Of a stretch of DNA of 64,000 nt, positions 10,957-18,166 are shown in pieces. The notes beneath the pieces are model-generated. The model was not told the origin of the DNA, ran no database searches, and saw only the letters and a program-made list of their open reading frames with translations. Position 1 is the stretch's first letter, and each line of letters begins with the position of its first letter. The stretch is from JABDMD01 sp965203475. Lineage in GTDB: Bacteria > Pseudomonadota > Gammaproteobacteria > UBA4575. The translations under genes and the position numbers were made by a program. The DNA lies in NCBI GenBank assembly GCA_965203475.1, contig OZ241890.1, positions 372,001 to 436,000 of the forward strand, in the 5' to 3' direction.

Positions 10957-11034
10957 GGGTCTGTAGCTTGCCGTTGGTAGTGCGCACGTCCCAGAAAATG
11001 GATAAGTTGGGTGAGGTCGCCCGACCGAACAATG
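10957..11034 (+). pseudogene. degenerate tRNA-Ile-like copy 2
   Basis: Nearly identical to copy 1, with two substitutions (TAGTGCGCACGTC). The same replaced anticodon arm and missing 3' half show that the damage came before the duplication. Confidence 0.8.
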
Positions 11035-11122
11035 TAAAGATTTTGAAAGGCAGGTGCTTTAAACATCTGCGGAGTGCAAGGCCTAAGAAAGCCTAACAGG
11101 TTTAGTTAATGTGCTAGGTCTT

Positions 11123-11199
<77 letters not shown>

Positions 11200-11444
11200 A
11201 TTTCGCTTCATGCGGTGTTAAAAAATTGTTCATGTATATAGAAATACATTTCACAATTTTTTGTCTAGCCCGAAGCGAAATATGAAATTGGAAAATTGTT
11301 AGGAGAGTGGCTTACTTAGTATAGAACAAGATATTTTGACTTATGTTAGGCGCACAATTGATGAGGGAAGGAGTGTACATAAACGTACATGACAGACTGA
11401 AGATTGAGTGCAACGAAGCATAAGGGAAAATAGCGAAGTTATAA

Positions 11445-11520
11445 GGGGCTATAGCTCAGCTGGGAGAGCGCTTGATTTGCATTCAAGAGGTCCGCGGTTC
11501 GATCCCGCGTAGCTCCACCA
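11445..11520 (+). tRNA. tRNA-Ala (TGC)
   Basis: 76 bases with encoded CCA. GGGGCTA pairs with TAGCTCC (one G.T), the anticodon loop TTTGCAT gives TGC, and the T-loop is GTTCGATCC. Second spacer tRNA of the rRNA operon. The 245 bases between it and tRNA-Ile carry imperfect inverted words (TTTCGCTTC / GAAGCGAAA) and no gene. Confidence 0.97.
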
Positions 11521-11822
11521 ACTTTTGAAAAGATAGTGCTAAAACTTTTTTACAAGAATTTTTAACACTGTTTTTTTAACAGGACTTTGAAATAAATGTT
11601 CAAAGTGTTTTTTTACAATTTGGAATACAACTAGGCGATAGATATATCACTAAATTTTTAATTTGTGTTTATCTCAAGTTTTGTCGTTTATTCAGACTGA
11701 AACTTCAACGCAAGAATAAAGCTGGTTTGCCAAACACGCTGGTGTAATTTTTGCACTTGTTTTGGTAATGCATGTCATGCTTCTACAAAAGGAATGATAT
11801 GAAACTAAAGCAGTTTGTTTGA
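11521..11822 (+). other. tRNA-Ala to 23S spacer with 5' arm of pre-23S processing stem
   Basis: No gene seen. Its end (from 11814) together with the first bases of 23S, TTTGTTTGAG then GTTATATGGTCAAGT, pairs with ACTTGACCATATAAC and CTCAAACAAA at 15664-15688. A one- or two-base bulge interrupts a stem of about 25 bp. This is the RNase III stem for pre-23S RNA. Confidence 0.75.
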
Positions 11823-12275
11823 GGTTATATGGTCAAGTGAATAAGTGCATATGGTGGATGCCTAGGCGGTAGAAGGCGATGAAGGACGTGGTAGTCTGCG
11901 ATAAGCCTCGGTTAGCTGGCAAACTAGCGTTTACCCGGGGATTTCCGAATGGGGAAACCCGATCACTTCGGTGATCATCGCTATCTGAATTCATAGGATA
12001 GTGAAGCGAACGCGGGGAACTGAAACATCTAAGTACCCGTAGGAAAAGAAATCAACCGAGATTCCCTTAGTAGCGGCGAGCGAACGGGGATCAGCCCTTA
12101 AGCTTGTTGATTGCTAGTAGAACACTCTGGAAAGTGTGGCCAAAGACGGTGATAGCCCGGTATACGAAAGCAATGATCAAGTAAATTCGAGTAGAACGGG
12201 ACACGTGAAATCCTGTTTGAACATGGGGGGACCATCCTCCAAGGCTAAATACTCTCTACCGACCGATAGCGAACT

Positions 12276-12306
<31 letters not shown>

Positions 12307-12358
12307 GGTGAGGGGAGTGAAATAGAACCTGAAACCGTATGCATACAAGCAGTGGGAG

Positions 12359-12662
12359 CCCCGCTACTAAATCGTTTTAAGGAGCTAAAATATTTTATAT
12401 TTACGTAATCCAAAATGAAAATGATGCAAGCGACTTTTATACTGGATATACCAGTAATTTAAAAAAACGATTACATCAATATAATCAAAGTCAAAACGTT
12501 TCTACCAAAGGTAAGAAGTGGAAGATTGTGTATTACGAAGCATATGTAAGCGAGCAAGTAGCACGTGATAGAGAGCGTAAACTCAAAAAAGATGGAAGAG
12601 TTAAACGTTTTTTATTGGATCGTATTAAATCGCAATTTTCATAGAACGATTTAGTAGCGGGG
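12359..12662 (+). mobile_element. intervening sequence in 23S helix 25 (18-bp perfect inverted repeat around a GIY-YIG reading frame)
   Basis: CCCCGCTACTAAATCGTT (12359-12376) and AACGATTTAGTAGCGGGG (12645-12662) are exact inverted repeats that extend the base of helix 25 (GCAGTGGGAG before, TGACTGCG after). The 268-base loop holds an 84-codon GIY-YIG frame and almost nothing else. Intervening sequences at helix 25 are known in several bacteria and are removed without religation by RNase III, leaving 23S in pieces. The long stem here is a good RNase III substrate, so fragmentation is my inference. Most described intervening-sequence proteins are four-helix-bundle S23-type proteins, not GIY-YIG. 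Confidence 0.88.
12390..12644 (+). CDS. small GIY-YIG domain protein inside 23S rRNA, apparent ATA start
   Basis: An 84-codon frame encodes a complete single-domain GIY-YIG protein of the UvrC-N-terminal/YhbQ-like type. The first core strand is FYIYVIQ, the second motif is FYTGYT (residues 16-21), and the catalytic Arg sits in LKKRL (Arg27). STKGKKWKIVYYEAY and the catalytic Glu62 in RERKLKKDGR follow. There is no in-frame ATG, GTG or TTG between the upstream stop (TAA at 12378) and the domain. A consensus AAGGAG (12379-12384) lies five bases before ATA (12390), exactly where a start codon is expected. It is either an ATA start, an ATG that mutated, or a nonfunctional relic. The rest of the frame is undamaged and ends with TAG just before the 3' inverted repeat. 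Role: possibly an endonuclease that spreads the element. Confidence 0.75.
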   Translation: MFYIYVIQNENDASDFYTGYTSNLKKRLHQYNQSQNVSTKGKKWKIVYYEAYVSEQVARDRERKLKKDGRVKRFLLDRIKSQFS

Positions 12663-13156
12663 TGACTGCGTACCTTTTGTATAATGGGTCAGCGACTTAC
12701 TTTCAGTGGCAAGCTTAACCGCATAGGGAAGGCGTAGGGAAACCGAGTCTTAATTGGGCGAATTAGTCGCTGGGAGTAGACCCGAAACCGGGCGATCTAT
12801 CCATGGTCAGGGTGAAGGTAGGGTAACACCTGCTGGAGGCCCGAACCGGGTAATGTTGAAAAATTATCGGATGAACTGTGGATAGGAGTGAAAGGCTAAT
12901 CAAGCTCGGAGATAGCTGGTTCTCCTCGAAAGCTATTTAGGTAGCGCCTCGTGTCTAACTCTAGGGGGTAGAGCACTGTTATGGCTAGGGGGTCATCCCG
13001 ACTTACCAAACCATTGCAAACTCCGAATACCTAGAAGTTCAATCACGGGAGACACACTGCGGGTGCTAACGTCCGTAGTGGAAAGGGAAACAACCCAGAC
13101 CGCCAGTTAAGGTCCCCAAATCACAGCTCAGTGGGAAACGATGTGGGAAGGCTAAA

Positions 13157-13218
<62 letters not shown>

Positions 13219-13932
13219 GAGTCGGCCTGCGCGGAAGATTTACCGGGGCTAAGCTGTGTACCGAAACTGCGGATGCAACAGATTCTTTATGTTTCTGGGG
13301 CATGGTAGAGGAGCGTTCCGTAAGCCTGCGAAGGCGAACTGAGAGGTTTGCTGGAGGTATCGGAAGTGCGAATGCTGACATGAGTAACGATAATGCGGGT
13401 GAAAAACCCGCACGCCGAAAGCCCAAGGGTTCCTGCGCAACGCTAATCGGCGCAGGGTTAGTCGGTACCTAAGGCGAGGCCGAAAGGCGTAGTCGATGGA
13501 AAACAGGTTAACATTCCCGTACTTTGTATTACTGCGATGGGGGGACGGAGAAGGCTAGGCATACCGGACATTGGTTGTTCCGGGGAAAGTGTGTAGGCAG
13601 AGGACTTAGGTAAATCCGGGTTCTTAATGTCGAGACACGAAACCATCGGTCTTTGTACCGAGAAGTTGCCGGTGCCATGCTTCCAAGAAAAGCCTCTAAG
13701 CTTCAGGTAATACAGAACCGTACCCCAAACCAACACAGGTGGGCAGGATGAGAATTCTAAGGCGCTTGAGAGAACTCGGGTGAAGGAACTAGGCAAAATA
13801 GCACCGTAACTTCGGGAGAAGGTGCGCCCTTGCTGGTGAGTAATTTACTTTACAAGCTGGTGGGGGTCGCAGTGACCAGGTGGCTGCGACTGTTTACTAA
13901 AAACATAGCACTCTGCAAACTCGCAAGAGGAC

Positions 13933-13967
<35 letters not shown>

Positions 13968-14002
13968 TAATTGATGGGGTTAGTCCTCGGACGAAGCTCT
14001 TG

Positions 14003-14049
<47 letters not shown>

Positions 14050-14701
14050 TAACATCGGTTGAAGATGTTACATTTTCAAAACGCTAGCCTTAGTAAAACC
14101 GAACTATATGCGGGAAACTCCTCTAAAGCTGATCAGTACTCGTTGATTATTTTAATCTTCAGTAAAAATCTGACAGACATGTGGACAATCCGCAGGGAAG
14201 ACTTGATTGTACTAAGAACCCTCAGAGACTTTACGTTCGGGAGGTGCCTATGAAACTAGATGCTCAATGGATTACAGGATTTGTGGATGGTGAAGGTTGT
14301 TTCCATGTGGGGATAAATCCTCATAAAGAAATGACTGTAGGGTTTCAGGTGTTACCTGAATTCACTGTTGTACAACACAAACGCGATGTACAAATTCTTC
14401 ATGCAATGAAAAGCTATTTTGGTTGTGGCGTGGTTCGAGTAAACCATGGTGACCGAATGGCATACAGAGTACGAAGCATTAATCATTTGTTAGAACACAT
14501 TGTTCCATTTTTCATCAAGCACCCGCTGAAAACGAAAAAGAATGTGGATTTTAGAAAATTCAGAAAGATTCTTTTGAAAATGCAAGCGGGCGATCATTTA
14601 ACACATGAGGGTGTCGAAGAAATTCGTACCATTTCAAGTGAAATGAATCGAGGTACTTCAAGATAAAGTCCGGCTTTTCTGGAAACAGATAAGATTAACC
14701 G
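14050..14701 (+). mobile_element. group I intron in 23S at the L1931 site
   Basis: The 652-base intron splits CCTAAGGT|AGCGAAATTCC. The internal guide GCCTTAG (14087-14093) pairs with 5' exon CTAAGGT (14043-14049), with the required U.G pair at the splice site. CGCT (14082-14085) pairs with 3' exon AGCG (14702-14705) as P10. The P1 extension is TAACATC (14050-14056) with GATGTTA (14064-14070). Core elements are the P7 5' strand CAGAGACTTTACG (from 14223) and the conserved 3' strand AAGATAAAGTCC (14660-14671). The intron ends in G as expected. The endonuclease gene lies between the two P7 strands. From memory, L1931 introns occur in Thermotoga and some cyanobacteria. Confidence 0.93.
14250..14666 (+). 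CDS. LAGLIDADG homing endonuclease encoded by the intron
   Basis: Single-motif LAGLIDADG endonuclease of 138 residues. The motif is WITGFVDGEGCFHV (residues 8-21), followed by FTVVQHKRDVQIL and YFGCGVVRV, typical of the family. Having one motif implies a homodimer cutting a near-palindromic site in intronless 23S genes to drive intron homing. The ATG at 14250 is chosen because CGGGAGG (14238-14244) lies five bases upstream; a longer frame from 14181 would run through the ribozyme core. The stop codon TAA is inside the conserved 3' P7 strand of the intron, so the protein end and the ribozyme core share bases. No damage is visible. Confidence 0.92.
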   Translation: MKLDAQWITGFVDGEGCFHVGINPHKEMTVGFQVLPEFTVVQHKRDVQILHAMKSYFGCGVVRVNHGDRMAYRVRSINHLLEHIVPFFIKHPLKTKKNVDFRKFRKILLKMQAGDHLTHEGVEEIRTISSEMNRGTSR

Positions 14702-14748
<47 letters not shown>

Positions 14749-15010
14749 CGATGGCCACACTGTCTCCACCCGAGACTCAGTGAAATTGAAATCGCTGTGA
14801 AGATGCAGTGTTCCCGCGGCTAGACGGAAAGACCCCGTGAACCTTTACTACAGCTTTACATTGAACTTTGAGCCTGCTTGTGCAGGATAGGTGGGAGGCT
14901 TTGAAACTGTCACGTCAGTGATGGTGGAGCTACCCTTGAGATACCACCCTGGCATGTTTGGAGTTCTAACCCAGGCCCGTTATCCGGGTCGGGAACAATG
15001 TATGGTGGGT

Positions 15011-15053
<43 letters not shown>

Positions 15054-15174
15054 GCGAAGGTACCCTAAGTACGGTCGGAAATCGTGCGGTTTGTGCAAAG
15101 GCATAAGGGTGCTTAACTGCGAGACAGACACGTCGAGCAGGTACGAAAGTAGGTCTTAGTGATCCGGTGGTTCT

Positions 15175-15230
<56 letters not shown>

Positions 15231-15259
15231 ACTGCCCAAGAGTCCATATCGACGGCAGT

Positions 15260-15337
<78 letters not shown>

Positions 15338-15499
15338 TGGTACGCGAGCTGGGTTTAGAACGTCGTGAGACAGTTCGGTCCCTATCTACCGTGGGTGTTT
15401 GAGACTTGAAGGAAGCTGCTCCTAGTACGAGAGGACCGGAGTGGACGTACCTCTGGTGTTCCGGTTGTCACGCCAGTGGCATTGCCGGGTAGCTATGTA

Positions 15500-15539
<40 letters not shown>

Positions 15540-15778
15540 CACCTAAAATGAGGTCTCACTGGGAACTTGATTCCCCTGTAGGGCCCTGGAAGACGACCAG
15601 GTTGATAGGCTGGGTGTGGAAGTTCAGTAATGAATGAAGCTAACCAGTACTAATTGCCCGTGCGACTTGACCATATAACACTCAAACAAATTGAGTGTGT
15701 AGCGAATACTTCAAAATACATGCCTAGTTGAATTCCAAAATTTGTGTTTAACGCACGGAAGCGTTGCACAAACTAGTT

Positions 15779-15898
15779 TGCCTGGCGGCAACAGAGCGTT
15801 GGTACCACCCGATTCCATCTCGAACTCGGAAGTGAAACGGCGTATCGCCGATGGTAGTGTGGGGTCTCCCTATGCGAGAGTAGGACACTGCCAGGCAT
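15779..15898 (+). rRNA. 5S ribosomal RNA
   Basis: About 120 bases. TGCCTGGCGGC at the start pairs with ACTGCCAGGCA at the end. It contains the conserved CGAACTCGGAAGTGAAACG and the GATGGTAGTGTGGGGTCTCCC block. It lies 100 bases after 23S in normal operon order. Confidence 0.97.
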
Positions 15899-15910
15899 TA
15901 AATAAAATAA

Positions 15911-15942
15911 GGCTCTAGGATTTTGTTCTAGGGCCTTTTTTT
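15911..15942 (+). terminator. rRNA operon terminator
   Basis: GGCTCTAG (15911-15918) pairs with CTAGGGCC (15928-15935, one G.T pair) and is followed by a run of seven T. It lies immediately after 5S. Confidence 0.9.
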
Positions 15943-16003
15943 ATGGCTAAATTGAATTTACGAGGCAGTGGTCGCTTATGGCATCCTGCCTATTGCGACA
16001 CTA

Positions 16004-16086
16004 ATACATCCATGTATGTCGTATTTTGCGGGTCGGTTTGCCGAAGTCCCTTTCGGCAGGATTTCACTCACACATCCATGTGCTCG
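16004..16086 (+). repeat. REP-like palindromes after 5S
   Basis: Two copies of the near-palindromic core ACATCCATGT occur here (about 16006-16015 and 16071-16081), the second inside CTCACACATCCATGTGCTCG. Between them a CCGAAGTCCCTTTCGG hairpin can form. The same core recurs at 457-480 (minus strand) and 16189-16224. Confidence 0.5.
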
Positions 16087-16088
16087 CT

Positions 16089-16282
16089 GCCAGGCATTAA
16101 ATTTAAAACCCTTAGTGCTTTTAGTGCTGAGGGTTTTTTATATTAAAGAACGTTATATTAATCGGAAGGCATCGTCCATGATGCAAATCTTATTCGCACG
16201 TCCTATGCTCACATCCATGTAGTCACCAACCAGGCATTAAATTCAAAACCCTTAGTACTTTAGTGCTGGGAGTTTTTTTATA
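16089..16282 (+). repeat. two repeated modules of 5S 3' tail plus terminator hairpin
   Basis: The last bases of 5S and following spacer, CCAGGCATTAAA, recur at 16090-16101 and 16230-16241. Each is followed by a hairpin of the form AAAACCCTTAG..CTGAGGGTTTTTT. The first copy is well paired (16105-16115 with 16127-16137) and the second is eroded. They look like remnants of 5S 3' ends with terminators, from unequal recombination or lost 5S copies. The remainder of 15943-16652 holds palindromes but no supported gene. Confidence 0.75.
16189..16224 (+). repeat. REP-like palindrome, longer copy
   Basis: TCTTATTCGCACGTCCTATG followed by CTCACATCCATGTAGTC. The first 11 bases after the leading T match the minus strand of 457-480. 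A related but diverged copy (TCTTATTAGCACTTCTATGT then GCTCAC) lies at 16422-16447. Confidence 0.5.
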
Positions 16283-16652
16283 GTCAAAGTGAATTTTATA
16301 GGCAGTCTGCTTACTTGTATGTGAGCCACATCCATACGGCTGTCTCTCATTCCTGCAGTCAGCTGAAGATTTGTATTTAGGAAATTTTTTTTGAGGCAGT
16401 GTTCTATTCTCGGATTGCCCATCTTATTAGCACTTCTATGTGCTCACTAACTAGAGATTAATTACGAACTTTTCAGAAATATATTTTAGGTGTAATTTAT
16501 TTTTTAGTTACGTTTTTCATGTTTATGGTTGTTATGTGTAAGCGCTTCGTTATCTTTTTTGTACAGTGTTTTGCTCTTAATTTATTAAATAAAAGTCTGT
16601 GTACTTCATCAATGGTAATATAAATATTCTTGATAAAAAATAATAAATATTA

Positions 16653-16666
16653 CTGATATAAGTCAG
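16653..16666 (+). promoter_or_regulatory. FNR/DNR-type operator upstream of the NapC-like gene
   Basis: CTGATATAAGTCAG has the form TGAT-N4-GTCA, close to the FNR/ANR/DNR consensus TTGAT-N4-ATCAA (or GTCAA). It lies 37 bases before the start codon. The near-identical CTGATATAGGTCAG precedes the next gene. Binding by an oxygen/NO-sensing CRP-FNR regulator is inferred. Confidence 0.6.
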
Positions 16667-16702
16667 ACCAAAGACTTCATATGAAAGGCATATTTAAAAC
16701 AA

Positions 16703-17344
16703 ATGCTGATATCTTGGAAATCTATTGCTTTATTATCGAGTGTTTTCACCGCAGGGATAGTTTTTTGGGGCGGCTTTAATTGGTCTTTGGAATTAACCAA
16801 TACAGAAGCATTCTGCATTTCATGTCACGAGATGCAAGAATATGTTTACCAAGAATATAAAACGACTAGACATTATTCCAACAACACAGGTGTGCGGGCT
16901 ACTTGTCCTGACTGCCATGTTCCAAAAGAGTGGATTCACAAAGTGGTGCGCAAAATTGGCGCCACCAACGAGCTTTATCATAAAGTTGTGGGCACGATTG
17001 ATACAATAGAGAAGTTCAACAACAGGCGCTCCTATTTAGCACAGATTGTATGGGACAGTATGCGAGCTACAGACTCGCGCGAGTGTCGTAACTGTCATGG
17101 TCTCGAATTCATGAGTCTCGAAACACAACCGAAAAGTGCACGTACTATTCATAAACTTTCACTCGAATGGAATAAAACCTGTATCGATTGTCACCAAGGA
17201 ATTGCCCATACCTTACCAGCTAATTTTAATAACGATATCGAAATAAATGATCAACACAAAAGCATGGAGCAGCTAGATATCGATTGCAGTATTTGCCACG
17301 AAAACTTATCAAAAGCGCCTGCAGATGATGGATGGGAAGAGTAA
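16703..17344 (+). CDS. NapC/NirT-type membrane-anchored multiheme cytochrome c (five CxxCH)
   Basis: Quinol-oxidising cytochrome that passes electrons from the membrane pool to periplasmic carriers. It has one N-terminal anchor helix (residues about 8-25) and CxxCH motifs at 38-42, 68-72, 128-132 and 160-164, the NapC/NirT tetraheme pattern. A fifth CxxCH (CSICH) sits at 195-199 near the C-terminus. At 213 residues it is NapC-sized, whereas the pentaheme TorC family is much longer, so the fifth site is unusual. It is the first gene of the cluster, behind an FNR-type box, and is separated from the diheme cytochrome gene by 155 bases containing a second box. Likely partner: the diheme cytochrome or the NapA-like enzyme. 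Confidence 0.88.
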   Translation: MLISWKSIALLSSVFTAGIVFWGGFNWSLELTNTEAFCISCHEMQEYVYQEYKTTRHYSNNTGVRATCPDCHVPKEWIHKVVRKIGATNELYHKVVGTIDTIEKFNNRRSYLAQIVWDSMRATDSRECRNCHGLEFMSLETQPKSARTIHKLSLEWNKTCIDCHQGIAHTLPANFNNDIEINDQHKSMEQLDIDCSICHENLSKAPADDGWEE

Positions 17345-17362
17345 TTAATATTCACTAATATA

Positions 17363-17376
17363 CTGATATAGGTCAG
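17363..17376 (+). promoter_or_regulatory. FNR/DNR-type operator upstream of the diheme cytochrome gene
   Basis: CTGATATAGGTCAG, the same TGAT-N4-GTCA form as at 16653. It lies in the 155-base gap between the first two genes and suggests that the rest of the cluster has its own promoter under the same regulator. Confidence 0.6.
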
Positions 17377-17499
17377 CACAAGTTTTAAACTTTTCTCTCA
17401 TAATTTAGTAATTTAGTAATAGTAGTGAGTTGTATCCATCGTATATGAATATAAAAAAATTAAGTACTATTGTAATTCCAATTAAATATAGGGTGCGAA

Positions 17500-18153
17500 A
17501 TGGTTAACCCGAAAATTACAGTTAACATGTTAATTGTTTTGTTTGTCTTGTTGATCAGCCCAACAGGTATGGTTTTAGCCTCGGATGCGGAGATAATCAA
17601 AGAGGGTGAACTACTCTACAATCAAAACTGTGGGATTTGCCACCAAGCTGATGCAATTGGTAAGGCTGGATTTGCACCATCGTTGACCAATAAAGAGCTA
17701 CTCAGTGTGGCATCAGATAAATTTTTTGAAAGCACTATTCGTGATGGTCGACCTGGAACAGGTATGCCACCTTTTGCGCACCTGGGTCGTTCTAAAGTAC
17801 AAGCCATTGTTGTCTATTTACGTTCACATAGTCAATTGCCTGATCGCTCTGAGGAAGTAGATGCGCAACCAGACGCTCATGGCGATCCTCGTTTAGGTAA
17901 GCAATGGTATGACAATATTTGTTCGACTTGCCATGGCGTAAATGGTGATGGATATGCCGCGGGTGCAACAGGGACTGCGATTGGTAAAGTAGGATTTTTG
18001 TCCCAAGTTTCGGATGGATTCATCCGGACCACTATCAAAGAAGGTCGTTCTAATACTCGAATGTTAGGATTCTCTGGCGCAGATGGTTTGGCCAATCTAA
18101 CGGATCAAGAAATTGACGACATTATTGTATATCTACGAACTTTAGCAAAATGA
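17500..18153 (+). CDS. periplasmic diheme cytochrome c
   Basis: Secreted cytochrome of 217 residues. It has a signal peptide (hydrophobic NMLIVLFVLLISPTGMV, cleavage probably after LAS) and two class I cytochrome c domains with CGICH (44-48) and CSTCH (141-145). Candidate axial Met residues lie in GRPGTGMPPF and in the matching position of the second domain (GRSNTRMLGF). The two halves are similar, so the protein is an internal duplication. It lies 13 bases before the NapA-like gene and may replace NapB, which is absent, as direct electron donor to the molybdoenzyme. This role is inferred from position. Confidence 0.88.
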   Translation: MVNPKITVNMLIVLFVLLISPTGMVLASDAEIIKEGELLYNQNCGICHQADAIGKAGFAPSLTNKELLSVASDKFFESTIRDGRPGTGMPPFAHLGRSKVQAIVVYLRSHSQLPDRSEEVDAQPDAHGDPRLGKQWYDNICSTCHGVNGDGYAAGATGTAIGKVGFLSQVSDGFIRTTIKEGRSNTRMLGFSGADGLANLTDQEIDDIIVYLRTLAK

Positions 18154-18166
18154 TAAGAGTTTAATT

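Larger units (their letters stand above)
10791..11122 (+). repeat. two tandem 166-bp units upstream of tRNA-Ile
   Basis: The ten-base tRNA-Ile head GGGTCTGTAG occurs at 10791, 10957 and 11123, exactly 166 bases apart. The units 10791-10956 and 10957-11122 differ at only two positions that I can see (AGAGCGCACGCC against AGTGCGCACGTC). Each holds a broken tRNA-Ile-like head and then spacer containing GGAGTGCAAGGCCTAA and TTAATGTGCTAGGTCTT. Related spacer words also appear before the first unit (10705-10790). The third unit is the intact tRNA-Ile. The array therefore arose by duplication of the tRNA 5' half with its leader spacer. Confidence 0.9.

Noticed and set aside
10791..11034. Broken tRNA-Ile heads considered as functional or split tRNAs
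   Set aside because: They lack the T-arm, the 3' acceptor strand and CCA, and the anticodon arm is replaced; no complementary 3' half was seen nearby.
14181..14249. Longer N-terminus for the intron endonuclease
   Set aside because: It would translate the P7 core of the ribozyme; the ATG at 14250 has a good ribosome binding site and begins the conserved protein.
16681..16702. Upstream ATG at 16681 as the start of the NapC-like gene
   Set aside because: It is out of frame with the cytochrome; the in-frame ATG at 16703 directly precedes the anchor helix.
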